The notes beneath the pieces were generated by a model that was not told the DNA's origin, made no database searches, and saw only the letters and a program-made list of their open reading frames with translations. From the NCBI GenBank assembly GCA_018398815.1, contig JAFLJL010013948.1, forward strand, positions 101,636-165,635: a DNA stretch of 64,000 nt. The letters are read 5' to 3'. Shown here in pieces: positions 18,819 through 31,639 of this stretch (the first letter of the stretch is position 1; the number at the start of each line of letters is the position of its first letter). The translations under genes and the position numbers were made by a program. The stretch is from Conus ventricosus. Lineage: Eukaryota; Mollusca; Gastropoda; Neogastropoda; Conidae.

Positions 18819-18939
18819 CTGTGTCTACTACTTGTGGATAGTAGTTCTGTTCCAATCTTCGTAGTTTGTTCTTACTGATAATTAACAGATGGAATAAAGA
18901 GGAACGTGGCAGACAGATGACACTAGCACTAAAAATTGA

Positions 18940-19500
18940 ATAAGCAGTCAATTTAGAATAGAAGGAGAGCGGCAATTCACTGCGTTATTTTTCTGTAGTT
19001 GCTGAAATTTCTTGTTTTAAAAACACCCCACAGATTACTTAACAATATAAATATAAAAAAAAATAAAATATTTTGTGCTCTCACACAATTGGAGCTTTAG
19101 CTACACACAGACGAGGCTGGTATGCTGCATTTGTTATGAACCAAAAAGCAACAAAAATGTCACCAGTTGTATCAGACTTTGAACGGTTGGACAGGCAGAG
19201 CCGACGAGGAATCCTCAGGGAAGCGGAGAGTGGGGCGCGTGGTTACCGGGGACGTCGCACAGTCTTCCGGGCCGTTCTGAAGAGGTTCCTCAGATGCGGC
19301 CAATATTCCCCGCTAGGATGCAGAGCTCTATGGCAGTGGGATGTAGCCCATCATTGGAGGTTGAAGCGGGCGGCTTGTGGTTTGAGTGAGTGATGAAGGT
19401 GATTGATTTGTCATCCTTCAGTGTCATGTTCAGATTCAGTTCAGTGGGTTATTTAATGTCTTTTCATTCGCCAGATGAAGATTAGACACATTATTTTAAA
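18940..19500. other. No recognised gene
   Basis: A 106-codon open frame at 19,073-19,393 (+) is Arg-rich (FERLDRQSRRGILREAESG) and locally more GC-rich than its neighbours, but I do not recognise it. The remainder is AT-rich with no visible signal. Confidence 0.4.
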
Positions 19501-22500
19501 GAAAACAAAAAAAAAACTCCACACTTAATTTATCATCCAGTGAGTACTTTCAACCCCATTATTGTGCATGCTTCGTAAGTGGAAATACCCTAGTATGGAT
19601 CTTTATACAAGATTTAGCAACGGGGACGGCGAAATAACCATGGCAATTCAGCAACATGGGAACCATATAAGACAGTACTAACAATTACTAAGTTTGTCAT
19701 CTCAATACCTTTCTCCTGATAGAGCGTGGTCAACAACTGAGCATTCATAATAAATATGATGTATAGAAATGTTTTCTCTGAGGAAACAAGTAATACCTAT
19801 GAGAATATTTAGTGTTAAGTATTCAGCCTTACTTATGAATTAATCGACAATGTGCCTGGGACACAATGGGAAACTAGACATTTTTTCACTTAAATTCTTT
19901 GATGGTTTACTTTTCCATCGATTTTTGATTAATTCACAAGCGGATAAAATATATGGGACTGTTTTAGGTAACATTTTCAGCATTTCTATTTGTCTTCTTT
20001 TGCTATGACTGTCTGTATTTCATTCACTTTATACCACCCGTGAGATGGGACCCAACAAAAATCAATTCAAATGCCTAGAGTTATGACACAATGCAGTAGA
20101 TGTTTTTATTTCCAAAACGCAGATCTTTTCTAGCTTTGCAGTCCTAACGCTCTTGTTATTGTCAACACAGATTTGGAATCAACACAAAGTAAATTGTTTA
20201 GAAGCAATTGGTGTATCACTTATGTAAGTCAAAGCCTTCAGTTATTGCATATAATTCTGAGGTATAGTTTGAAAACCCTTTCCTAAAGAATATATTTACC
20301 TGACTTTAAAGTTGGTATATTAAAGCCAAGGAACCACAGTCAGAGGTTCCATTACAGACCACTGTAAAACACTTTGAAATTGATTTGGATAGCTGTTTTC
20401 TAAATGTCTCACGAACTTCAGTTGTTAAAATATTTACATTATCTCTTTTCTTAATCGAGTGTTTTTGTAATCAAAAGAATCATTTAAGTGCTCCCAAGGA
20501 AGGCATTGTAGGTAACCGCAGGAAATTCTGGTATTACTCAGTTAATATCAATATTAACAAATGTGACATAAAGTCGATGTTGTAGTTTCTAATTGGTGAA
20601 TATGTGACATGTTTTTAGACCTCTTAGGACAATCTTTACTGGAATCCTTCGTTTTCTTCAGTAACTGAATTTTGCAACAGAAAGACTTCTGACAATATAT
20701 TTGGATAATCCAATATTCAGCTTCTCATTTAGTGGTAATATATTTTGTTTCTTTATAAAATCTGTGCGTATTTGTATAAACTGGATCCCAGGAGCTAATT
20801 TCAATGCGCCTTACTGTCTAAGCTTGCCAATCTTTTCAAAGAGAAATTGGCGCAGAGAATTACATTGTCCTGCCCATATGTCAATTTTGATCGACTAAAG
20901 AGAAGTATCGAGTAAAAAGGGTTATGACCCATAGTTGACAAACATTATAATTTTAAGAACGTTTAATCGTTTTATTGTTTTACTCAACTCAATGTTCAAT
21001 GTGTGTTTTCCAGTTCAGCTTAGGATGGTTAAATACAATACGCCCAGAAACTTAATTTTTTGCTTATTTTCAGAATCTGACAATCTTGCAAAAGCGAGGT
21101 GTATCTTTGGGTTCTCTACATTGGTAAACAACATAAGACATGTTTTTTCTCCAGATAGTTCTAATCGTTCTTCTTCGATATAAAGATATTATCTCAGTTC
21201 CTTTTGGTCAACTTCTGTACAAAGTTTACTGTTCTTTTATGGAATGTTCCTTAATTTTCAGTAATCCAAAATAAACGATCATCTGCATATTGAACTACAT
21301 GAGTTGCTTTTGGACATTGATTTAGGGCGAGATCTTGGATTAGGATTGTGAACAAACTGGGAGCAATAAAATGATCCCTGAGGAATACCATATCTACATT
21401 CCTCTTGGATGAGTAATGTTCTTCCAATCGTGGGCATCAATGTTCTTTCTGTTAGGAAGCTTTTAATGTAATCAAACATTCTCCCAGAAATACAAACTAT
21501 TTTTGAATTTTGTACAGTAGCCTTGCTTGCCATACATCTGTCATTGGCTTTTTTTAAATTAAAAAAGTAGCAAAATAGTTTTTGCGGGAGAATTGCTTTT
21601 TTAATGTGATGGTCAGTTTCACTAAATGGGTCCTGTGTACAACGACCTTTATCGAAAGCCCGCTTGCTGAAACAGAATCACAACGTCCTTTTTAACTGTA
21701 ATATAACATTCGTTTTTGGGAATAATTTTTTTTTTCTATAAGTTTTACAACATGAGAGTTAAAGCTATGAGTCCTGTCTGTAGCTTTGTACAGCTGTCCT
21801 CGGTGTACCTTTTTGAGTACATGGGGAATATACTGAACTTTTCCAGATTCTTGGAATTGTGCCATTAATCCAACCCTTTTTGGAAAATGAATGCAGAAAT
21901 ACTTTCACAAAGAAGGTAAATGTCTGATGAGTTGATTGGACACTCCATCAAGGCCAACAGCTGATCATGTGATGGGATAGAATCTAATGCTTCTGATAGT
22001 TCGTTAACAGTAAGCGAGTGTTTAATAATAATGGTCTTTTTTGGGGAGTGAGCCATGTTATTCAGCTTTTTGTTCTCATTGTTTCTGTGGCGACGGGATT
22101 CTAGCTCTAGATTTTTTGACTGTACCAAGCTAGAATATGTATCAGAAAAGCTTTCTGCTTTCATCCAAAGCAGATAGAAATCTGTTTGTCGCATTTATTA
22201 GGGTATGACTGACTTATATAGCAATTTTTCATTTCTTTGACTTTTTTCAAAACTTTGATTAAATTTTTGATTCTGTTACTTCAGGCTTCACAAAAACTCA
22301 ACCAGTACTTTTTTTTGTGCTTGAGGCAATAATTTAGAACATTTATTCTATTATGGTTCCTGATTATAAAGTTTTCATTGTCTTGTTCTTATCCATGTTT
22401 TTGTAGCTTTTTTCGCTTTGACTGAACAAGGCGAGTCTACTTCTTCTGTCCACCATACGTTGCCGACATGTTTTCCAATCTTTTGTATTTATATTTTGGG

Positions 22501-23350
22501 ATAGTCATTTCAGCTGTCAGTGCTAGTAACACTACTTTTGAGGAAAATTTGCATAACATGTAATCTACGATCATCCTCTCAATTGTTGATTGTATTTTGC
22601 GACACAAAAAAAAGTTGAAAGGCTTCCCAGTTGGCAGTATTTAGTTAAATTTGGAATTTTGCATTCGGTGGTAGATTATTTCATCAAATATATTTTATAA
22701 AACGTAGTGTAATGGGAAGATGATCACTCCCTAACAATCTTTACTGTGGAACCTGTTATAATTAGAATGCTATGTTTGGGGAAACAGCGATGATCTATAG
22801 CATAGCCTTGTGTTGTAACTACATAAGGGAATTCTCGTAATGTACGTTCAATTTAATTAAGAATTAAATTTGACATCAACAATATTTTCTACAAATAGAA
22901 TTAGGATGTCTCACTTTATTACAAATTGTATCCAAAAGGGAGCATGAGCATTAATATGCCCATAATAATACACTGTCCTATTTGTAAAATCAGTAGGTTT
23001 TAACCAATCTGTGTCATCCGCTTTAGGTCCATTTGGATAGTATGAGGACAGACATTATAATATGATCCTTATGTACTTTGACGCAGACCTGTGGCAAAAC
23101 ACACTGTTTTTCACTTAGGAACTTGTGGGAGTGGACTTATATTTGTAAACTCAATGTCAAGTCTAATGTAGATAGCAGTTTGACCTTTCTATTTACCCCA
23201 TTGTACTGCAAAGGGGAGGGTTTTGTAATAGTTCTTATGTTTGGGAAGCTTTTTCTTTTTCCACATTCAATGACTGGAGCGCAAAACACAATAGTTTTTT
23301 CCCAGAACATGTCTTTCAAAAGATAACAGGTTAGTGGAAATATAGATCTT
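19500..23350 (-). pseudogene. Heavily decayed second LINE of the same type
   Basis: Parallel in layout to the LINE at 13.4-18.9 kb but with stops and indels throughout. Landmarks on the minus strand: GSDHL of the endonuclease at 22,717-22,731; an RT stretch with YGIPQGS in the frame 21,279-21,533; YADD at 21,280-21,291, intact here although lost in the other copy; and traces of the thumb and RNase H towards 19,560-20,300. No continuous ORF remains, so it is an old copy. Confidence 0.75.
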
Positions 23351-23359
23351 CGCGTTCCA

Positions 23360-24420
23360 CTAAAAACACTGTGAATAGGTTGTTTTGATTAACTCCATAG
23401 AAGACTGTATTTACTGGCATAACTGTAGTTATGCAGATTAATATGTTCACGAGTATTTTTGACCACACCCTTATAGTATGCACTATATTTAGTCATGAAC
23501 ACAAATTTGGTAATTTCGTGCAGAAGTAGGTGGGTGTAGTGACCTGGAATGTCAGGTACATTGCCGCTGATAACATTAAGAAACCGGAATACTAACACAT
23601 GAACTTTTTTGTATTAAGTGCTGAGTTTAAATACAAAGTATTTCTGACAACAGAAACACAAGTCCATTGCAAAATATTATTTTAAGATTTGTAACATTTT
23701 CACTGAGAATCTAACTATACCAACAATCAGTTTTAAAAGTTGAACACATCAATGTACAAATTATGGAAGGTGAAGGAGGGAGAGGGGAACACTTAGTCCA
23801 GCGGTGATGACAGCACAGTCAGTGAACCATGGGTTCGGGGATAACAACAGAACCCTGGGCTGTGATGGTGAAGAGAGGAGGGCTTATCTCTCCGTGGCTT
23901 CGCCCGAACAGGCGGTGCAGGGGATGCCTCCCAAGGGTTAAGGCCTGCACGCTCGCTCCTCTATGCTGTTAGATGGATCTCATCTGCGGTCAGGTGCTGT
24001 TGTCTGTAGCATGCTAGATTTGTGGTAGCTTACATAAATCGATATTTTTCTCTGACAAGAGTCTGGATGTTCGTCATGGCATTGATTATTCTCTCTTTGT
24101 GTCAAGGGCTTTATTTCTCACTGGCGCAGCCGGGCTTACTTGCTATTTTTGCTGTTGGAAAATATTTTTTCACCGTTTTTATGCCTTTTTCATGTTGATG
24201 CCGGATTCTGCTGGTACTTGTTCTTTCACGTCTTCGATCTAAAGCGTGAAGACAATGCAGTATGGTTCTGGATGCAGATGTTCTTTGGCGTCTTCAAGAA
24301 CTGTATCTGCATTGCTCGATTGGTTATGGAGCTTCCTTGTCGCCACCTGCAAACCGTGGATCGTCCAGTCGCTTTCCGTCAACTCTTTGTATGACAGAGT
24401 CATGCAGATTGAGCACTCGA
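23360..24420. other. No gene seen
   Basis: Contains a more GC-rich patch (about 23,770-23,990) with no recognisable protein. It may be the outer part of the esterase-bearing element that follows. Confidence 0.4.
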
Positions 24421-24879
24421 GGTAGGCTTTAGATGAGCTGGGTGTTTTGGTTCATACCGTGTTTTTCAACGTTGCGTCCACGATTTTGAACGACGTCATT
24501 TTTGGAAACATTTTTCCATTTTTCAGCAGTGATGGGTTTTTTGGATGGTAGCCTAACTTCACGCTTCGGATAGGTAGTTATTTTGCCGACTGGAACAGTG
24601 GTGGCATCGCGTGGCACCGGATCAGTCTGGCTTAAATCGTGGTGGTAAGGTGAGTTTTTTTGGATGCGGCTGTTGCATTTTGTTCTCTCGCGTTGCAGAT
24701 TTGTCGTCTCCTTTCAAGTGATTTTCTAGGACAGGCAACGCGGACTCAGGTTTGGAAAAATTTCTTTTGTTGATGTATTTCTTTCAGTGTCTCTTGAAAA
24801 GCAGCGCCAGTATGAGATGTGACATTTTCTTTTATTTTTTATCAACCGTGCCAAACCGTCAAGGTTTATTCATGGGCTG

Positions 24880-25990
24880 TCATTGACATTTGTAAGGCTC
24901 ATTTTGATCTTTGGGGCACAGCTGATGATTTTTTCCAATTCCTTCGGCGTTACCTTCTTTTAGGTACATGTGGGATTTTCCAGTTAATGAGAGCTCTTGT
25001 GCGTCATTTTGAAGTTTCTTTCGCATCGTTAATCTTCTGGTGCTCACGTCGCCATCTTGATGACGCGCGCCCGTCATATTCAGCTCTGACACCAAAAGTG
25101 CGTTGTACAAGTCACTTTAATATTGAAGTCGGGGTCGATGTAGGAGCCATCTTAGCTTAGATGGCAGACAGGGTTTTCTTCTTTGATACTCCTCACGCAC
25201 TTTGCCATTTTTCGGAACATGTTGCTGCGATTTGTTTCTAGATCCTTCGACCCAAAAACATGTATGAGTAAAGCATCAGGAGGTGTCTTGACAGAGCACT
25301 TGCTTTGGCCACCGCTGGTTTGATGTCCTGTATTGTTCTTGCATAACTCTGATGCAGCTTACACCCGTAGGATTTCCCCTAGTCTGTTGGTGTTGAATTT
25401 CTTTATGATAGGGTCATTTACATATAAAATGTTGGGAAGGCCGTTTAAAGTTGGATTTGATTTCTCTCTGGACTTGGCCTTTATGTCATTGACGTTTTGT
25501 TTGTCTTGGACTCGGCCTTAAAGTTATTGTTGTCATTTTTCTTGCCACTGTTCCTTAGATTCGGCTTGTGACGCAAAAAGCTTTGACGTCATTTTTGTTT
25601 GCGTTTCATTTTCTTCTATTTTTTTGTTTTATCATTTTGCTGTCCCATTTCTATTCTGCTTGTTTCTGTTTTGTTTTGTTTCGACGGCAGATCATCGGAG
25701 GAGTTGTTCTCGACGGTTTTGAGACCCTAGCCCTTCTGCATAGGAGAGGTAGTGGAAGGGCTCTGTCTGTGTTCCTATGCTGCCAAGTCTTCTTTCTATT
25801 TTGGCATGCAGAGGTCTTTTTTGCTCTTCCGCTTCGCTACCAAAATCACACAGAGAGGTAATTGCCTTCGATCTTAGCGAAGGTCTGTGTGGTACTCACG
25901 GAGTTGATGTTGTCTGTAGGACCTTTGTTGTTCTTGGCCTAGACTCCAGCCATCCTTGACGACGGACAAACTGAACGGTCTCCTCAACTC
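24880..25990 (-). pseudogene. SGNH/esterase-like ORF remnant, copy A
   Basis: Minus-strand remnants of the protein better preserved at 63,282-63,986. The C-terminal piece YNALLVSELN is at 25,080-25,110, and the block around the esterase-like HVGSKDL motif is displaced by frameshifts. Several internal indels relative to the 63-kb copy. Not functional as read. Confidence 0.65.
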
Positions 25991-26169
25991 CGAATTGCGA
26001 TTTGTCCTTCATCATTTCCGTGCTTTGTTAGCACATCCTCAGTGCATCCTTTTGCACACCGTATTGGTATGCAGCTTTTTTGGATACTGGTTTGAGTGTC
26101 TTGTTTGTTTTGAAGGAACATAGCAGCATCCCAGCACTGAAAATATCAGTTGTTGTCTGCAGGCGCCAT

Positions 26170-26530
26170 TTGGTGGCTTGATGTCATGTTGTGGACCATG
26201 TGTTGATGTCTGTGTTGTTGACCATGTGTGGTGTTTGCGTTGTGGCGGGCTATGTGTCGATGCTGTGTTGTGGACCATGTGTTGATGTCTGTGTTGTGAC
26301 CATGTGTTGATGTCTGTGTTGTGGACCCTGTGTTGATGTTGGGGTTGTGGACCAAATAGTAATTTCGTGTGTGTGGCCATGTGTTGATATCTGTGTTATG
26401 GACCATGTGTTGATGTCTGTGTTGTGGGGCCATAATAGTAATGTGTGTGCTGTGGACCATGTGTTGTGTTATGCTCAGGACATGGTTCATGTCTGTGTTC
26501 AGGACATGTGTTCATGTTATTTATGAGACA
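26170..26530. repeat. 26-bp minisatellite, copy 2
   Basis: About 12 irregular units of the TGTTGATGTCTGTGTTGTGG repeat, inside copy A. Confidence 0.93.
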
Positions 26531-26737
26531 AATTGTTGATTTTGTGTTCTGGGCCATGTTGTGACTCTTTGGATCAGGGTTATGTTTAAAATATGTTCAT
26601 TGAAATGTTTATTGTCAACTTTGGGACCATGTCTTGTTTTTACGATTTAATATCTTTACATCATCTGCGCCGGAATTCATTGAGATAAGTGATTGCTCGA
26701 TTTTCAAATTTTTGTTGTCCTGAGTGTTGTTTTTCTT

Positions 26738-26776
26738 GCCTGAAGAAGACCCAAAAGGTTGAAACGAGTCGTGTTT
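26738..26776 (+). ncRNA. Hammerhead-like motif, copy A
   Basis: CTGAAGA (26,740-26,746), a GACC/GGTT helix (with one G-U pair) and GAAAC (26,761-26,765), then an ACG-AGT-CGT mini-hairpin as helix III. Position 7 of the hammerhead core is variable, so CTGAAGA is allowed. This motif typifies the 3' region of Penelope-like elements and lies on the strand opposite to the esterase ORF. Confidence 0.5.
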
Positions 26777-26929
26777 TGTCTTGTGATTCGTTTGTGCATG
26801 TTTGGAATATACAGTACTTAATTTTGGTTTTAGATTTTGTTTAGATTTCCGGATGCAGTCGCTTCACTTTGCAATTGAATCGAAATTCTGGACAAAGGAC
26901 AAAGGGAGGGGAGAAGGTGAACGGGTTTG

Positions 26930-27428
26930 AAGGAGGAGGAGGAGAAGGAGGAGGAAAGGACGGGGACGAGGAGGACGAAGAGGAAAGGAAAACGAAGAAG
27001 GAAGAGAGGAGGAGGAGGAGGAGGAGGAGGAGGAGGAGGAGTAGGAGAGGAGAGAAGGAAGAAGAAGAAGAAGAAGAAGAAGAAGAAGAAGAAGAAGAAG
27101 AAGAAGAAGAAGAAAAACAAGAAGAAGAACAAGAAAAAGGAAAAGAAGAAAAAGAAGAAGTGCAACAACAACAGAAACAACGACAACAGCAACAACAACA
27201 ATAGGAAAATGAGGAGAAGATGGGAGGAGGAGCAGGAGGAGGAGAGCAAGAGGAGGAGCATACATGATTTTGGCTGCAGCTGCTGTTGCTACTTCTACAC
27301 TTATTCTCTCTGTTGCTACTGCTTCTAGTTCTACTGCGACTACTACTACTCCCATTCCTACAGTAGCAACATCTGCTACTCATATAGCTACTGCTGCTGT
27401 ACAACAACAACAACACAACAACAACAAG

Positions 27429-27460
<32 letters not shown>

Positions 27461-27585
27461 TACTACTACTACTACTACTCTACTGCTGCTGCAGCTGCTG
27501 CTGTTGTTGCTGCTGCAGCTGTTGTTGCTGCTGCTGCTACTACACTACTACCACCAATTCCACTACTATACTACTACTGCTACTA

Positions 27586-27627
<42 letters not shown>

Positions 27628-27715
27628 ATACTGCTACTACTACTACTATTCTTCTTCTTCTTCTACTTCTTCGTCTTCTTCTTCTGCTGCTTCTTCTTCT
27701 TCTTCAACTTGTTTT
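26930..27715. repeat. GGA/GAA then CTG/CTA/CTT trinucleotide tract
   Basis: About 300 bp of purine-only GGA/GAA repeats followed by about 440 bp of CTG, CTA and CTT repeats. All long frames here are artefacts (poly-Glu/Lys, poly-Leu/Tyr). Matching tracts occur at 32,400-33,130 and 61,384-62,090. Confidence 0.97.
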
Positions 27716-28048
27716 TCAGGTCAATCATAGCTAAAGCACCAAAACGTATGAGCACATAAGTGAATCCATCGTTTGGAGATAGTACAAATTATGTAGACCT
27801 ATTACGACCAAGATGATGGCAGCTGTAGGACACTGTTGGCGTTGCCGATTCAAAGGCATTCGATCAATGACTTGGAAGTCATAAATCTTCAGGAGGTTTT
27901 TATTTTCTTGCTAACAACTTACAACAGAAAAAAGTGCAATGTTCGAGCCGTAGAAATAAATCATCAAAACTATACATGGCATGTTTTAAATTTCTACTGT
28001 AACGTCGGTATGTCTGTAGTGCTTGTGGTGTGTTTTGTGTGGGTGTGG

Positions 28049-28108
28049 TTGTGTGTGTGTGTGTGTGTGTGGTGTGTGTGTTGTGTGTGTGTGTGTGCGC
28101 GTGCGTGC

Positions 28109-28149
<41 letters not shown>

Positions 28150-28162
28150 GTGTGTGTGTGTG

Positions 28163-28199
<37 letters not shown>

Positions 28200-28447
28200 G
28201 TGTGTGTGTGTGTGTGTGACATTAAAAGCTGTTTGCACACACAGCCACACGGACACACACACACACACGCACGCACGCACACGCGTGCGCGCGCACGCAT
28301 GCACGCACGCACACACACACAAGCACGCACGTGCACATGCACGCATGCACATGCGCTCGTGCGCGCGCACACACTCACACGCACACACACACACACACAC
28401 ACAACACACACACACACACACACCACACACACACACACACAACACAC
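28049..28447. repeat. (TG)n/(CA)n inverted pair
   Basis: About 170 bp of TG/GT repeats (28,049-28,218) and about 210 bp of CA/CG-rich repeats (28,236-28,447) lie head to head around a short unique spacer. The two arms are complementary and can fold into a long hairpin. The CA arm has GCGCGC interruptions typical of Z-DNA-prone sequence. Confidence 0.95.
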
Positions 28448-28509
28448 ATCTTGCATGCACAGAGAGAAGTACCCTGCCACAAGCACATCTATACAAAATA
28501 TAAATACTA

Positions 28510-29520
28510 AGCATGCATGGTGTAAGCATGTATGAGTCGGGTTGGCGGGAATTTACCATTAATATGTTCCCTAAGCTGGACAATATAAGAAACTTTGGTG
28601 CTGAATTTTCTAATGTTATTATGCAAGATGTCAATAACCCATTCTGGAATGATGTGATGAAACACTACAAGAAACTGTGTTCAAAGTGCTGTCCGACTAC
28701 AGTACATGATTTCATGTCAGAGTGTATTCATTACAATATTAAATTTTAAGAGATAAAAAAGTTATTTTTGTACAGGAATGGTGTAATTATGGCATTTTCT
28801 TCATTAAACACTTGATTAATGAAAATGGGCATTGGATGACCTTCCATGAATTTTTAATTAAATATCAAGGTATAAGAACAAACTTTCTCTTGTATGAAGG
28901 CATAATAAATGCCATTCGCAACTATTGCCAAAAGCTTAATATTATCATAACTAACCAGTATAAACTCCCTAGACCAAAAAGTCTGGTTTGCATTAAAAGA
29001 GGCAACAAATATGTACAAAAAACTTTAAAATGAAAATAATGCCCTCCCCTGCTATTAATAAATGGAATAATCTTTTGTAAAAACTTAATTGGAAACAAAT
29101 ATTCCTTCATAGTTATAAAGTTTCTACTGACGTCCAGCTTAGATGGTTCCAATGTCGACTTCTACATAGATTGCTGCCAACCCAGAAATACCTGTTTCAG
29201 TGCAAAATTGTGGATTCACCATTATGTAACTTTTGTGATCAGGAACAACAGACGATTACACACATGCTTTTCGACTGTAATATTGTGCAGCGATTTTGGA
29301 GAAATCTTCAAAACCTGCTAATAGAGAAATGTCAGCACTGCGCTAATCTGTTTTTTGAGAAAGAGTTAGTTCTGTTTGGAATGAAACAAAATGTGGAAAC
29401 TGACAAAGATCTTAACTTTATTCTGCTGTTTGCTAGTTTTATGTTTACAAATGTAAACTACAAAATAACCACCCAGACCTTCATGTTTCCTAACAATCTT
29501 AAGCTATGATTTAAATTGGA
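28510..29520 (+). pseudogene. Tx1/L1-like LINE ORF2, C-terminal fragment
   Basis: Three plus-strand frames follow each other: 28,513-28,749 (NPFWNDVMKHYKKLC), 28,812-29,033 (LINENGHWMTFHEFLIKY) and 29,171-29,509. The last carries a zinc-binding reverse-transcriptase tail (CKIVDSPLCNFCDQEQQTI, then THMLFDCNIVQRFW). This C-terminal layout belongs to Tx1/L1-type LINEs. Frameshifts or stops separate the parts near 28,760 and 29,040-29,150. The upstream RT is replaced by the (TG)n/(CA)n tract, so the copy is 5' truncated. Confidence 0.8.
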
Positions 29521-29853
29521 AAATACTTAGCCTTTCTGAACTATGATTCAGATCAATTTGACAAAACCTGGTTTCCCTATTCCTCTATCATTTCCTAGCA
29601 TGATTGTGACTTTTTTTTTGGACAAATCTTATGTACACATGGTCCCAACTTGAGTACCCAACCTAGATAATGCTACATAGTGAGAATGGTAAACGCTACC
29701 ATCTTTTAACATAACTAGCCATCCCTTCTCTTGTTGTAATTACCCATCTTAATTTTTTTTCCCTCTCTCAGCCTCTCACCCATGCCACCCCTTGGTATTT
29801 TCCTTGTTTTGAGGTTATTTGTAGGTGTGTGTGCGTGTGTTGTGTGTGTGTGT

Positions 29854-29895
<42 letters not shown>

Positions 29896-29967
29896 TTTGT
29901 GAAGTTTATATATCCTGCTTACATTCATGTAATGATGTATGTTTGTGTGTGCGTCTGCGCCTTTTTT

Positions 29968-30003
<36 letters not shown>

Positions 30004-30436
30004 ATGCATGTTTTGTTCTCTTATTGTGTCTGACTTCTTTTGGGGTTTTTTTGGGACAATTATTATGATACGTATGTCTTTTTGTGTGTGTGCATGCATG
30101 TTTGTTTAAAACAAAAAACCTCTTTGCTAATACTTTAATAGCAAAATTATACAATTCCAACATACATGGGGTCAGTTATTTCAACTCATTCTCCCATTCA
30201 TTCCTTCAAATACAAAGAACACCAATGTCAAATGTCATAGGATATTTGATTTGAACTCTTTATTGTAACTACCTTATGTCTGTACATACATGATTTTATA
30301 ATTAATTGTTTTAAGTAAGTACCTTGCCAGGTTTTATGTTGAGGGATGAATGTGTGAGAAATGAAGGAATTGTTGAGTGGAGGATGAGAGAGGTGACATT
30401 AAAAATGTGGAGAAAAAAAATTCCCATCCTATCAGG
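29521..30436. other. LINE 3' region, (GT)n and a 31-nt G run; no gene
   Basis: Contains (GT)n at about 29,826-29,892 and an uninterrupted run of 31 G at 29,971-30,001, followed by AT-rich sequence. No coding signal. Confidence 0.7.
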
Positions 30437-31639
30437 AAAAAAAAATACTTCTGGTGCTCACATCGCCATCTTGATGCAACGCGCGACGCCCGTCATCATA
30501 CAGCTCTGACACCAAAAGTGCGGTTGTACAAGTCCACCTTTAATATTGAAGTCGGGGTCCGATGTAGGACCATCTTACCCGATTATGATGGCCAGACCAG
30601 GGTTTCTTCTCTGATACTCCTCCACGCACTTTGCATTTTCCGGAACAAGTTGCTGCGATTCTGTTTCTAGGTCCCTTCGATCCAACATGAAAGAGTAAAG
30701 CATCAGGAGGTTCTGGGACTGATGCACTTGCTTAGCCACCGCTGGTTTGATGTCTGTAATTGTTTTCTTGCATAACTCAGATGCCAGCTTACATCCGAGG
30801 ACTTCCCTAGTCTGTTGGTGTTGAATTTCTTTATGATAGGGTCATTACATATAAAATGTTGGAAGGCCGTTTAAGTTGGAATTTGATTTCTCTCTGGACT
30901 TGGCCTTTAAGTCATTGACGTTTTGTGGGGTCGCTGGGACTCGGCCTTAAAGTTTAATGTTGTCATTTTCTTGCACTGTTCCTTAGACTTCGGCTTGTGA
31001 CGCAAGAACTTTGAGTCAGGCTTTTGTTTCGTTGGTGCATTTTCAATCTATTTGTTTGTTTTTATCATTTTTGCGTACTTTCTATTCAGCTTTGTTTTCT
31101 GTTTTGTTTGTTTCGACAGACAGATCATCTGAGGGAGTTGTTCCGACGGTGTTGAGATCCTAGCCACTTCTGCATAGGAGAAGTAGTGGAAGGGCTCTGT
31201 CCTGTGTTCCTAAGCTGGCCATCAATTCTAGGCTAAGTGCAGAGGTTCTTATTTGCTCTTCCAGCTTCGCTACCACATCACACAGAGAGGTAATGGTGCC
31301 TTCGATCTTAGCGAAGGTCTGTGTGGTACTCCCACGGCGTTGATGATGTCCCTGTAGGACCATTGGTTGTTTTCTTGGCCCCTAGACCGCCCAGCCCATC
31401 CTTGAACGACGGACAAACTGAACGTCTCCCAACTCCGAATTGCGATTTGTCCCTTCCAGCATTTCCGTGCTTTGTTAGCACATCTCAGTGCATCCTTTGC
31501 ACACAGTAATGTATGGCAGCTTTTCCGGATACTGGTTTGAGTGTCTCTGTTTTGTTCCTGAACGGAACATAGCAGCATCCACAGCACAGAACAATCAGTT
31601 GTTGTCCTGGCAGGCGCCATCTGCGTGGCTTGGATGTCC

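Larger units (their letters stand above)
13419..18930 (-). mobile_element. I-superfamily (Nimb-like) LINE, interrupted
   Basis: Non-LTR retrotransposon on the minus strand. In coding order it has an AP endonuclease (EEP; GGDFNAHSPFW and GSDH), a reverse transcriptase, and an RNase H with a C-terminal Cys/His region. The combination of AP endonuclease, RT and RNase H places it among I/Nimb/Tad/R1-type LINEs. The 5' end, including ORF1, is missing. The body is interrupted by a Penelope element at 15,081-16,846, and there are several frameshifts. The A-rich stretch at 13,260-13,340 may mark the 3' tail. Confidence 0.85.
24430..27801 (-). mobile_element. Esterase-bearing repeat element, copy A (empty hAT site)
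   Basis: Copy of an element also present at 30,437-33,225 (same orientation) and 61,291-64,000 (inverted). From high to low coordinates it has the sequence around TAGACCTA, long trinucleotide tracts, a hammerhead-like motif on the opposite strand, the 26-bp minisatellite, then a minus-strand coding part with the SGNH-like block. Copy A extends the coding side to about 24,430 (frame 24,429-24,617, Lys-rich). At its high-coordinate end the TAGACCTA (27,794-27,801) runs straight into unrelated sequence, without the hAT transposon found at that point in the other two copies. Confidence 0.75.

Noticed and set aside
26830..27734. Poly-Leu, poly-Ser, poly-Glu/Lys frames
   Set aside because: Trinucleotide microsatellites in all phases.
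28023..28634. Cys/Val and His/Thr repeat proteins
   Set aside because: Dinucleotide (TG)n/(CA)n tract.
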